A stretch of 17,558 bases of DNA from JALZOC01 sp031361295 (lineage in GTDB: Bacteria > Acidobacteriota > Vicinamibacteria > Vicinamibacterales > 2-12-FULL-66-21). Within the stretch, counting starts at the first letter, position 1; each line of letters begins with the position of its first letter. Where the stretch lies: positions 1-17,558 of the forward strand of contig JANMCN010000168.1 of assembly GCA_031361295.1 (NCBI GenBank). Direction: 5' to 3'. This document shows positions 6,694-13,963 of this stretch, in pieces. The notes beneath the pieces are model-generated. The model made no database searches, was not told the origin of the DNA, and saw only the letters and a program-made list of their open reading frames with translations. Position numbers and translations under genes: made by a program.

Positions 6694-8195
6694 CGCGCCT
6701 GGACGACGAGGCTTCTGTTCTGACCGCCCTGGTGCATCCGCCGGACTGGACGAATCCGCGTCCGGCCCCGATGTACGACCTTGTCGTGCTCGGTGGAGGC
6801 ACGGCTGGTCTGGTGAGTGCGATGGGCGCCGCCGGCTTCGGGGCGCGGGTGGCCATCGTCGAACAGCACCTGCTTGGCGGCGACTGCCTGAACACAGGCT
6901 GCGTCCCGTCCAAGGCGCTCTTGCGTTCGGCCCGCGCCATTGGGGACATCCGGAGCGCCGGGGCGCTCGGCGTGCGCGTGCCAGCACCCTCCGTGGACTT
7001 TCCCGCGGTGATGCAGCGCATGCGCGAGCGTCGGGTCACCATCGCGAAGCACGACGCCGCCGCACGGCTGCAGCGGGCCGGAGTCGACGTCTTTTTCGGA
7101 AGCGCCCGGTTCGCCGACCCGCGTACCGTGGTGGTGGACGGCTCGCGGCTGCGATTCGGCCGGGCGGTCATCGCCACGGGCGGCCGGCCTGCCGTGCCAC
7201 CCATCCAGGGTCTCGACGCAGTACCGTTCCTGACGAGCGAGAACGTCTTCGCACTCACCGAACGTCCCTCGCGGCTGCTGGTCATCGGCGGCGGACCGAT
7301 CGGCTGCGAGATGGCGCAGGCCTTCGCGCGGTTCGGCGCTGCGGTCACGGTGCTGCATCCGGGTCACCAGATCCTGCCGAAGGAGGATGCGGATGCGGCC
7401 TCGATTGTCCGCAGGCAGATGGAACGGGACGGCGTCCGCTTCGAGCCGGGAGTGTCGATCGAGCGCGTCTCGAGCGACGGCGGCGAGATCAGGCTGCAGT
7501 ACAGCCGCGCGAACGAAGGCTCTGCCCCGGTCGCCGGGCATGTCGTCGGGGACGCTCTCCTGGTGGCCGCGGGCCGCGCGCCGAACATCGAGGGACTCGA
7601 TCTCGATGCGGCGGGAATCAGCGCCACGAAAGACGGCGTGGTCGTCACTGACCGCCTGCAGACCACCAACAGGCGGGTATTCGCATCGGGCGATGTGTGC
7701 TCGAAGTACAAGTTCACCCACGTCGCCGACGCCCAGTCGCGCATCGTCCTGCAGAACGCACTCTTCTTCGGCCGGCGAAAGGCCAGCACACTCGTGGTTC
7801 CGTGGGTGACCTTCACGGACCCCGAAATCGCCCATGTGGGCGTCTCCGAAAAGGATGTGAGCCGCTCGGGCGGCGCCCTGCGGACGATTACCATCGACCT
7901 GTCCGACGTGGATCGTGCGGTCGTCGATGACGAGACCGACGGCTTCGTGCGCGTCCACCACGAGCGTGGCGCGCTCCGCGGCTGCACCATTGTGGCCCGT
8001 CACGCCGGAGAGATGATCGGCGAGGCGGCGTATGCCATTGGCCACGGCGGGACGCTCGCCGCACTGTCGGGGACGATTCATCCCTATCCCACCCAGGCCG
8101 AAGCGCTTCGTAAAGCGGGTGACGCCTACCGGCGCGAATCGCTGACGCCGGGCATACGCCAATGGTTCGCGCGCTATTTCAGGTGGACGCGATGA
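6690..8195 (+). CDS. Mercuric-reductase-like FAD-dependent pyridine nucleotide-disulfide oxidoreductase
   Basis: This is a two-dinucleotide-binding-domain flavoprotein of 501 residues. It has an N-terminal FAD fold (VVLGGGTAGLVSA), the redox-active disulfide GGDCLNTGCVPSK (C66 and C71), an NAD(P)H fold (VIGGGPIGCEMAQ), the second FAD motif (VFASGDVC) and a C-terminal dimerisation domain. Where lipoamide dehydrogenases have a catalytic His before Pro-Thr this protein has Tyr (IHPYPTQAEA), as MerA-like proteins do. It lacks the C-terminal vicinal cysteines and the N-terminal metal-binding domain of true mercuric reductase, so mercury need not be the substrate. TTG 6690 is chosen because the conserved N-terminus (LVHPPDWTNP) begins soon after it. 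GTG 6630, at the predicted transcription start, is a leaderless alternative adding 20 residues. It heads a five-gene ATGA-coupled operon. Confidence 0.88.
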   Translation: MTRLDDEASVLTALVHPPDWTNPRPAPMYDLVVLGGGTAGLVSAMGAAGFGARVAIVEQHLLGGDCLNTGCVPSKALLRSARAIGDIRSAGALGVRVPAPSVDFPAVMQRMRERRVTIAKHDAAARLQRAGVDVFFGSARFADPRTVVVDGSRLRFGRAVIATGGRPAVPPIQGLDAVPFLTSENVFALTERPSRLLVIGGGPIGCEMAQAFARFGAAVTVLHPGHQILPKEDADAASIVRRQMERDGVRFEPGVSIERVSSDGGEIRLQYSRANEGSAPVAGHVVGDALLVAAGRAPNIEGLDLDAAGISATKDGVVVTDRLQTTNRRVFASGDVCSKYKFTHVADAQSRIVLQNALFFGRRKASTLVVPWVTFTDPEIAHVGVSEKDVSRSGGALRTITIDLSDVDRAVVDDETDGFVRVHHERGALRGCTIVARHAGEMIGEAAYAIGHGGTLAALSGTIHPYPTQAEALRKAGDAYRRESLTPGIRQWFARYFRWTR

Positions 8196-9232
8196 AGACC
8201 GTTCCTGGCATGACAGAGGCGCCCCACCACGCCACGTTTCTGGATGCGACCAGTGCCGATCTGGTGGACGCGTACCTGATCGCGCGGGGTCTCGCCGTTG
8301 CGGCCGACCTCCCGAGCCGGATCGCACGGGCCGGTGAGGGGAACATGAATCTCACCCTGCGCGTGACGCTCCGCGATCGCAGCCTCATCCTGAAGCAGGG
8401 ACGTCCCTGGGTCGAAAAGTACAGGCACATTCCCGCGCCGTGGGAGCGTACGCTGGTGGAAGGCGCGTTCTACGACGCGGTGCGCGGATGGCCGGACGTC
8501 GCGGAGCGGATGCCGGCCCTGCTGCATCTCGACGCGCGCGATCGGATCATCGTGCTGGAGGACCTGGGCTCGGCCGGTGACTACACGTCTGTCTATGCCG
8601 GCGGGTCCATCGACGGACCGGACTTCGATTCGCTGATCGCATGGCTCGCTGCGCTGTCCCGGGTGAAGCCGCCGTGGGCGGGGCTCGCCAATCGCGCCAT
8701 GCGGGAGCTCAACCACGAGCACATCTTCACGCTGCCACTGTCGGCGGGCAACGGGCTGGATCTGGACGCGATCACGCCGGGGCTCTCGTCGGCGGCGCTC
8801 GCGCTGCAGCAGGACATGCCCTATCGGGCGCGGGTCGCCGCATTGGGCACTCGATATCTGGCGGACGGCACGGCCCTGGTGCATGGGGATTTTTTCCCGG
8901 GCAGCTGGGTCCGCACCTCGCGGGGCGTCCGAGTCATCGACCCGGAATTCTGTTTCGCCGGCACCCGCGAATTCGACTACGGCGTCATGCTGGCGCACCT
9001 GGCGTTCGGGGGCGTGGACGCCGTGACCGCGTCGCGCGTGCTCGAGGCCGCCCGCGGCGACGGCCTGGATGAAGGACTGCTGCTCGGATTCGCGGGCGTC
9101 GAGATCATGCGCCGGCTGCTTGGCGTGGCGCAGCTTCCATTGTCGTTCGGGCTCCAGGGGAAGCAGCATCTGCTGACGCTCTCGCACAACCTGGTCATGG
9201 CCCCAGAAAGCGCACTCTCCTGCTGGCCATGA
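8192..9232 (+). CDS. Methylthioribose-kinase-like phosphotransferase (APH superfamily)
   Basis: This is a 346-residue kinase of the aminoglycoside-phosphotransferase/choline-kinase fold. Conserved features are LILKQG (nucleotide-binding lysine), IIVLEDLG, the catalytic loop HGDFFPGS (H231, D233, S238) and the metal motif DPEF (D250). The HGDxxxGS and DPEF forms, rather than HGDxxxxN and DWE/DFE, are as in 5-methylthioribose kinase, which phosphorylates a 5-modified ribose at O1. It is shorter than typical MtnK (about 400 residues), so the substrate may differ. No signal peptide is seen, so it should be cytoplasmic. ATG 8192 overlaps the flavoprotein stop (ATGA), with AGGTGG five bases upstream. 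The nucleoside hydrolase gene is next, which would fit release and then phosphorylation of a ribose. Confidence 0.8.
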   Translation: MKTVPGMTEAPHHATFLDATSADLVDAYLIARGLAVAADLPSRIARAGEGNMNLTLRVTLRDRSLILKQGRPWVEKYRHIPAPWERTLVEGAFYDAVRGWPDVAERMPALLHLDARDRIIVLEDLGSAGDYTSVYAGGSIDGPDFDSLIAWLAALSRVKPPWAGLANRAMRELNHEHIFTLPLSAGNGLDLDAITPGLSSAALALQQDMPYRARVAALGTRYLADGTALVHGDFFPGSWVRTSRGVRVIDPEFCFAGTREFDYGVMLAHLAFGGVDAVTASRVLEAARGDGLDEGLLLGFAGVEIMRRLLGVAQLPLSFGLQGKQHLLTLSHNLVMAPESALSCWP

Positions 9233-10212
9233 TGCGCTTCCTCCTTGCGGCCGCACTCGCCCTGGTGTGCGCGACAACGGCACGCGCCCAGGGACGGATA
9301 CCGGTGTGGATTGACACGGACCCGGCAATCGGGATTCCCGAACGTGATGTGGACGACGGCTTCGCGCTGATTCAGGCCTTCCACTCCCCTGAGCTCGCCA
9401 TCAGGGGCATCTCCGTGGTCTTCGGCAATTCGCCGCTCGATCGCGGCGTGCCGATCGCGTCGCAACTGGCCCGGGAGTTCGGGCCCTCGGGACTGCACGT
9501 GTATCCTGGCGCCTCGGGCCCAGCCGCCTCCCCAACAGAGACCGCGGCCTCCCGCGCGCTCGCGCGCGCGCTTCGCCGCGAGCCGCTCACCATTCTGGCG
9601 CTCGGGCCGGCCACGAACATCGCCGCCGTGATCGAGCGTCATCCCGATCTGGCCTCCCGGGTGACCCGCGTCATTGCTGTCGCGGGTCGCCGACCCGGGC
9701 AGCGGTTCACGACCGGCACGACGAATCTGAAGGGGCACCGCGACTTCAACTTCGAGCTCGACCCGGCCGCCTTCCGGACCCTCCTCGCCTCCGGCGTCCC
9801 GCTCGTCCTCGCCCCATTCGAGATTTCGTCGAAGGTCTGGATCGACGAACAGGACGTCAAGCGGCTGGCGTCTGGCAACCCGGCCGCGCACGCCCTTGCG
9901 GGACCCGCGACAGCCTGGCTCGCCATGTGGCGGCGGCTCTGGGACGTTCGCGGGTTCAATCCCTTCGACACGCTGGCGGTCGGCTACGCGGTCGCGCCGG
10001 ATGGGTTCGGGTGCGAAACGCTCCCCGTCGACATCCGCACGCTGCCGGACGATGCCACGGAGCCGGGCGTGCAGGGAACGACGGCCGCGACCAAGCCGTT
10101 CCTGCTGGCGTCGAACACGTTGACCGGCACCACGTCCCACGCGGTCTACTGTTCGGTGCCGCCGCCCGGCTTCAAAGCCGACCTGCTCGAGCGCCTGTCT
10201 GGATCCAGATGA
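9229..10212 (+). CDS. Exported nucleoside hydrolase family protein with altered active site
   Basis: This is an IunH-type nucleoside hydrolase of 327 residues, which would hydrolyse an N-glycosidic bond to free base and ribose. A signal peptide (hydrophobic FLLAAALALVCA, then ARAQ at 18-21) directs it to the periplasm, unusual for the family. The calcium/ribose motif DTDPG-DD appears as D29-T-D31-P with an insertion before D42-D43. ILALGPATN, NFELDP and the C-terminal Asp (D247) are kept. The catalytic His that normally precedes that Asp is Phe246 in this protein (NPFDTLAV). Either the leaving group needs no His proton donor or the substrate is unusual. The ATGA overlap with the kinase gives ATG 9229; ATG 9232 is adjacent. 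It is followed by a TVP38 gene with another ATGA overlap. Confidence 0.85.
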   Translation: MMRFLLAAALALVCATTARAQGRIPVWIDTDPAIGIPERDVDDGFALIQAFHSPELAIRGISVVFGNSPLDRGVPIASQLAREFGPSGLHVYPGASGPAASPTETAASRALARALRREPLTILALGPATNIAAVIERHPDLASRVTRVIAVAGRRPGQRFTTGTTNLKGHRDFNFELDPAAFRTLLASGVPLVLAPFEISSKVWIDEQDVKRLASGNPAAHALAGPATAWLAMWRRLWDVRGFNPFDTLAVGYAVAPDGFGCETLPVDIRTLPDDATEPGVQGTTAATKPFLLASNTLTGTTSHAVYCSVPPPGFKADLLERLSGSR

Positions 10213-10901
10213 CCTGGCCCCGCGCGCTCGTCGCCGCCGCCATCGTGTCCGTGCTGGCGGCCGCGGCGTGGCTGCTGCCGCTGGCTGAGTGGATCACGCG
10301 ACTTGCGGTCCACGCGCGCAGCACCGGCGCGACCGGGGTCGCCATCTTCATCGCCGCCTACATCGTGAGCACGGTCGCGGTGCTGCCCGGCGCGATCCTG
10401 ACGCTTGCGGCCGGCTTCGCCTATGGGCCGCTCTGGGGTCTGGCGATCGCATCACCCGCCAGTGTGGCCGGAGCGAGCTGCGCATTTCTGCTGGGGCGGA
10501 CGTTCCTGCGCGGATGGGCGGAACGGACAGTCGGCGACTCACCCAGGGTGCGGGCGATCGACACGGCTGTCGGTCGGGAGGGCTTCAAGCTCGTGCTGCT
10601 CCTGCGACTGTCGCCGCTGTTTCCGTTCAGCGTCCTCAACTATGCGCTGAGTCTGACCAGTGTCTCGTTCGGCCGATACGTGCTCGCGTCCGCGATCGGC
10701 ATGCTCCCGGGAACGGCGCTCTATGTGTATCTCGGATCGCTCGCCCCGGCGGCCGCCGAAATTTCGTCGGCCGGACACGGCGGCGGAGCGACGCGCACCG
10801 CGCTCTATGTCGCTGGCCTCATGGCGACGCTCGCGGTCGTCATCATCGGCACACGCGCTGCGCGCCGAGCCATTGCGGCCAGCGTTTCAGAGACATCATG
10901 A
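10209..10901 (+). CDS. TVP38/TMEM64 (DedA superfamily) membrane protein
   Basis: This is a 230-residue integral membrane protein with about five or six hydrophobic segments, starting at residues 5-25. The family signature is visible: AGFAYGPLWGLAIASPASV near residues 70-88, then LLRLSPLFPFSVLNYALSL and IGMLPGTALYVYLGS. Members are thought to act as lipid scramblases or transporters in the inner membrane; no specific substrate can be assigned. TVP38 proteins are often neighbours of MerA-like flavoproteins, as here. ATG 10209 overlaps the nucleoside hydrolase stop by 4 bp (ATGA). Residues after about 180 end in a short basic tail, TRAARRAIAASVSETS. Confidence 0.9.
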   Translation: MTWPRALVAAAIVSVLAAAAWLLPLAEWITRLAVHARSTGATGVAIFIAAYIVSTVAVLPGAILTLAAGFAYGPLWGLAIASPASVAGASCAFLLGRTFLRGWAERTVGDSPRVRAIDTAVGREGFKLVLLLRLSPLFPFSVLNYALSLTSVSFGRYVLASAIGMLPGTALYVYLGSLAPAAAEISSAGHGGGATRTALYVAGLMATLAVVIIGTRAARRAIAASVSETS

Positions 10902-11713
10902 TCAGACACGTTTTGAGTGCGGCGGCCGCGGCCCTCCTCGCGCTGCCCCTTCCACCGCCCGGCACCGCTGCCTTCGATCACGGCTACCCGTCATACGCGG
11001 GCGTGCTCTCCAGATATGTCCACCCGCCGCGGGTGGACTACCGGGCGCTCGCGGCGGATCGACGTGCGCTCGACCGCGCGGTGCGTGACTTCGATTCCGC
11101 CGACGCCCGTGGCGAAGGCGCCTGGACCCGCGAGCGGCGCATGGCGTTCTGGATCAACGCTTACAACGCCTTCACGCTACGCGCCGTCGTGGATCACTAT
11201 CCCATCCGGTCGTCCTGGTTCACGCTCCAGCCCCGCAACAGCATCCGGCAGATCGACGGGGTGTGGACGACGCTGACGTGGCAGGCGGCGGGGCGGCAGG
11301 TGACGCTCGACGAGATCGAGCACAGGATTCTCCGCGCGGGTTTCGGAGATGCCCGCGTGCATTTCGCGCTCAACTGCGCGTCGCGCAGCTGCCCGCCGCT
11401 CGCCGCCGAGCCGTATCGGGCCGACGGCCTCGGCGCCCAGCTCGACGCCGCGGCCCGGCGCTATCTCGCGAGCCCGGACGGCCTGATTGTCGACGGCAAC
11501 ACGTTCCGCGTGTCGAGCCTCTTCAAATGGTACGGGGAGGATTTTGTCGCCGCCTATGCGCCGCTGATTCCCGGGACGAGGGACGTGACCGAACGCGCGG
11601 TCCTCGGCGCGCTGGCCACATATGGACCCGCCGAGGCCGCGCAGCGGGCCAGGCTGGGCACGGCGCGGATCGTGTTTCTCGAATACAACTGGTCGCTGAA
11701 CGACAGCCGGTAG
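10898..11713 (+). CDS. DUF547 domain-containing exported protein
   Basis: This is a 271-residue protein with an N-terminal signal peptide (SAAAAALLALPLPPPGTAAF), so it is probably periplasmic. DUF547 motifs are present: VDYRAL, AFWINAYNAFTLRAVVDHYP, IEHRILR, HFALNCASRSCPPL and LSSLFKWYGEDF-like (here VSSLFKWYGEDF), ending in FLEYNWSLNDSR. The conserved His and Cys residues suggest an enzyme, but no reaction is established for the family that I can rely on. ATG 10898 overlaps the TVP38 stop by 4 bp (ATGA). It is the last gene of the five-gene operon; a small hairpin follows 12 bases after the stop. Confidence 0.92.
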   Translation: MIRHVLSAAAAALLALPLPPPGTAAFDHGYPSYAGVLSRYVHPPRVDYRALAADRRALDRAVRDFDSADARGEGAWTRERRMAFWINAYNAFTLRAVVDHYPIRSSWFTLQPRNSIRQIDGVWTTLTWQAAGRQVTLDEIEHRILRAGFGDARVHFALNCASRSCPPLAAEPYRADGLGAQLDAAARRYLASPDGLIVDGNTFRVSSLFKWYGEDFVAAYAPLIPGTRDVTERAVLGALATYGPAEAAQRARLGTARIVFLEYNWSLNDSR

Positions 11714-11725
11714 CGCGCGCCTGAA

Positions 11726-11740
11726 ACGCCGTTGCGGCGT
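11726..11740 (+). terminator. Hairpin after the five-gene operon
   Basis: A 6-bp perfect stem with a 3-base loop, ACGCCG-TTG-CGGCGT, lies just after the DUF547 stop. There is no T tract, so it may be a weak or Rho-assisted terminator. The following 125 bases up to the convergent gene hold no other feature I can support. Confidence 0.4.
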
Positions 11741-11865
11741 GCGGCACGCGGCTGGTTACACGTCGTGTCCTCTGGCGATTGGTGCCGCGCCTGACGAACG
11801 CGTGACGCCCGCATGAGGTGCACCGGCGCTCCGCCGAAGACTCGCATCACATCGTCTCGACCGGA

Positions 11866-12441
11866 TCACCACGCCATCGTGACGAGAAGCTCGGGGCCGG
11901 AACGCATCATCATGGGCGACACGGTCAGGACCGCACCCTGCTGGTGGATGCGACCGTCGTACAGCAGACGACGGTGACTGAACAGTGCGTCCAGACCCAC
12001 CCCCATACCCATGCCCATTGCCCCGAGTATTCCGCCTAAGCCGCCGACCTTCGTCGCCGTTTCGCGGCCCGTGCAAGGCCGGGTGGGGCCGAAGAGACCG
12101 CCGCAGTCCGTCGACAATGCGCCCGCAATCCCGATTCCGGCGCCGACTCCCAGACCGATGAACAGGCCATTCATCACCGAATCCGCACGCCGGTAGATCC
12201 GGGAGACGTGCCGTCGATCGAGTGTGCGTTCCCGGCCGTCGCTCTCGATTGTCAGGGAATCGCCATCAAACCGCACAAGCCGGCCCCGAGCCTTTGTTCC
12301 CGAGTCCTCGATGACCTCGACCCGCGTGCCCGCGGGAGCGAGCGCATCGAACCCCGCCCCCGGAACAGCCGCACCCTGGGCCAGGACAGCCGCGGGGGCG
12401 ACCAGACAACAACAGGCAAGTACGACACATGTGAATCTCAT
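11866..12441 (-). CDS. Secreted glycine-rich hypothetical protein
   Basis: This is a 191-residue protein of unknown function. It has a signal peptide (CVVLACCCLVAPAAVLAQ), then a small beta-rich stretch (about 38-85) of the pattern GTRVEVIEDSGTKARGRLVRF with DSLTIES, which resembles an SH3/LSM-like barrel. Two glycine-zipper-like hydrophobic segments follow (GLFIGLGVGAGIGIAGAL and LGGILGAMGMGMGVGLD), separated by two cysteines that could form a disulfide. It ends in a Met-rich segment (SPMMMRS). The start, ATG 12441, has GGAG about seven bases upstream. It is convergent with the DUF547 operon and divergent from the ScyD-like gene. It could be a membrane-inserting envelope protein, but this is inference from composition only. 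Confidence 0.75.
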   Translation of the reverse strand: MRFTCVVLACCCLVAPAAVLAQGAAVPGAGFDALAPAGTRVEVIEDSGTKARGRLVRFDGDSLTIESDGRERTLDRRHVSRIYRRADSVMNGLFIGLGVGAGIGIAGALSTDCGGLFGPTRPCTGRETATKVGGLGGILGAMGMGMGVGLDALFSHRRLLYDGRIHQQGAVLTVSPMMMRSGPELLVTMAW

Positions 12442-12469
12442 ACGATCTCCATCGTTCTAAGGACGGATA

Positions 12470-12486
12470 CTGGCGGACTCCGCCAG
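12470..12486. promoter_or_regulatory. 17-base palindrome, possible operator
   Basis: CTGGCGGA and TCCGCCAG are perfect inverted 8-mers around one central C. The site lies 29 bases upstream of the ATG of the glycine-rich secreted protein, where a repressor would be expected to bind. It could also fold as a tight hairpin in a leader RNA. Confidence 0.4.
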
Positions 12487-12698
12487 GGTGAACGGGAGCG
12501 AGCGAACACACGACGCGTGCCCGAAGCCGCGCGCATTTCCAACGTCGGGTGGCCCGGACAAGTCGCACGCGTGATCGACCATCCGAGGAGCGTACTCACC
12601 TCGCGCGTTCGAAGTCCTGAGGGAAGTATGAAGAGATTCTGATGAAACACCCGGCCTCTGACCACGTCTGGCGCGTTGACATGCGCCTGGCGCGCCGT

Positions 12699-12728
12699 TT
12701 GACATGATTGCGGACGAAAGCGTATGTA
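12699..12728 (+). promoter_or_regulatory. Sigma-70-type promoter of the ScyD-like gene
   Basis: TTGACA (12699-12704), an 18-base spacer, then TATGTA (12723-12728), 23 bases before ATG 12752. A second TTGACA lies upstream at 12676-12681. The -35 is a consensus match and the -10 only fair. Confidence 0.5.
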
Positions 12729-12751
12729 CGTGCTCCCACAAAGGAGCTCAC

Positions 12752-13810
12752 ATGAGACGTTTGATCACGGTGTCAACACTCGCGGCCGCGCTCGCCACGC
12801 TGCCGGCGGCGTCGGTCCTGGCCCAGAATGCCGTCACGGAGGTCGTCGGGGGCCTGCACAGCCCGCGCGGGCTCGCAATCGGCCCCGGCGGTCAGCTGTT
12901 CGTCGCCCAGGCCGGCGACGCCACCGAGGCCGGATCAATCATCGAAGTCGTCAATCCGATGTCGCGCCATCCGAACGTGAGGACCGTCGTCAGCGGCCTG
13001 CCGAGCGTCGGCGACGAAGGGGAATTCGTCGGAGTGGACGGCATCTCGCTGCTGGGCAACGGCGTGAACGGCGCCATCTACGGGATCATGGCGCTCTCGC
13101 CACAAGCCACCGGCAACGCAGCCTTCGGCCGTCTGTTCAGGGTGAACATGCGCGGCGAGACCGAGACCCTCGCGAATGTCGGCCGCGTCGATTTTCAGTG
13201 GACGGCGGATCACAGTTACCTGTGGCAGGAATTTCCCGACGCCAATCCGTACGGCGTGCTGGCGACGCCCGGGCACATCTACGTGACCGATGCGGGGGCA
13301 AACACGCTCGACGAGGTCCTGCCAGACGGCACCGTGCAGGTTCTCGCGTACTTCCCCAACACGACGCTGCGGGATGCCGTCCCGACCTGCGTCACGAAGG
13401 GGCCCGACGGCATGCTGTATGTGGGAACGCTGGCGCTCGTCGACAATTTCGTCTTCGGCCACGCGGCGACCGTGTATCGTGTCGATCCGGCCAGGACGAA
13501 CCCGTCCGATCTGTCGAGGGTCCTTAGCGTGGCGACACCGTGGGCCACCGGCCTCTGGCCGATCAACGGGTGCACGTTTGGCGCGGATGGAAACTTCTAC
13601 GCCTCGCAGCTCTTCACCAACCCCGATTTCACCGACCCCCAGGGCGATGTGGTGAAGATCCCGTTCACGTCACCCGCGACGCACACCTTCATGACCGGCG
13701 GAGCGCTCGCCTTCCCGGCCGGCGTGGCAGTCGGGCCGAACGGCACGGTGTTCGTCTCGGACGGGGCGGCCTTCGTTCCGGCGGGTCGCGTCGTGCGCAT
13801 CACGCCCTGA
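12752..13810 (+). CDS. Exported ScyD/ScyE family beta-propeller-like protein
   Basis: This is a 352-residue protein with a signal peptide (LITVSTLAAALATLPAASVLAQ). The body has repeated NHL/SMP-30-like blade motifs: GLHSPRGLAIGPGGQLFVAQAG, NPYGVLATPGHIYVTDAGANTL, VTKGPDGMLYVGTL, CTFGADGNFYASQL and GVAVGPNGTVFVSDG, consistent with a six-bladed propeller. The ScyD/ScyE label comes from cyanobacterial scytonemin clusters, but the family is widespread and no scytonemin gene is near, so the function is unknown. The start, ATG 12752, has AAAGGAG eight bases upstream. An in-frame ATG at 12704 lies inside the promoter and is rejected. It is probably monocistronic, converging on the di-heme cytochrome gene. 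Confidence 0.88.
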   Translation: MRRLITVSTLAAALATLPAASVLAQNAVTEVVGGLHSPRGLAIGPGGQLFVAQAGDATEAGSIIEVVNPMSRHPNVRTVVSGLPSVGDEGEFVGVDGISLLGNGVNGAIYGIMALSPQATGNAAFGRLFRVNMRGETETLANVGRVDFQWTADHSYLWQEFPDANPYGVLATPGHIYVTDAGANTLDEVLPDGTVQVLAYFPNTTLRDAVPTCVTKGPDGMLYVGTLALVDNFVFGHAATVYRVDPARTNPSDLSRVLSVATPWATGLWPINGCTFGADGNFYASQLFTNPDFTDPQGDVVKIPFTSPATHTFMTGGALAFPAGVAVGPNGTVFVSDGAAFVPAGRVVRITP

Positions 13811-13963
13811 GCGAGAGGCCCGTCCGCACGCGGTGACTGGTGACGCGCGAGCTTGCGAGCACGACTGGTCACATTTGAGTACTCCGGGGCCGTCGCCGTC
13901 GCAGGGGGAGGCACCCTGCTCGACCAGTCCAGCAACGGCACGGAGTACTCCCCGCGAACGCGC
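13811..13963. other. Convergent intergenic region with short repeats
   Basis: Between two convergent stops, the palindromic GAGTACTCC occurs at 13877-13885 and 13943-13951, and GACTGGTC (13863-13870) is the inverse of GACCAGTC (13922-13929). The region probably serves termination in both directions. No T-tract terminator is visible. Confidence 0.3.

Larger units (their letters stand above)
12442..12751. other. 310-bp divergent intergenic region
   Basis: No gene is seen here. The region holds the upstream sequences of two divergent secreted-protein genes: a 17-base palindrome near the minus-strand gene (12470-12486) and two TTGACA hexamers near the plus-strand gene (12676 and 12699). The middle (about 12490-12660) shows nothing I can identify. 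Confidence 0.6.

Noticed and set aside
6690..8195. Calling the flavoprotein a true mercuric reductase (merA) and the region a mercury-resistance operon
   Set aside because: It has no N-terminal heavy-metal domain and no C-terminal vicinal cysteines, and no merR, merT or merP is nearby.
6552..8327. A 591-codon open frame on the minus strand opposite the flavoprotein
   Set aside because: It is a shadow of a GC-rich gene: Arg/Gly/Ala/His-rich, no domain, and it would run through both divergent promoters.
8174..9328. Long minus-strand open frame opposite the kinase
   Set aside because: Low-complexity translation with no recognisable motif, while the plus strand encodes clear kinase motifs.
12430..12490. 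A third copy of the ECF-like element before the glycine-rich protein (AGTATCC on the minus strand)
   Set aside because: The sequence 14 bases upstream does not resemble GGGAATAAA, so the similarity is limited to the short -10-like block.
12752..13810. A scytonemin biosynthesis locus
   Set aside because: Only a ScyD/ScyE-family protein is present; none of the core scytonemin genes is seen and the family is widespread.
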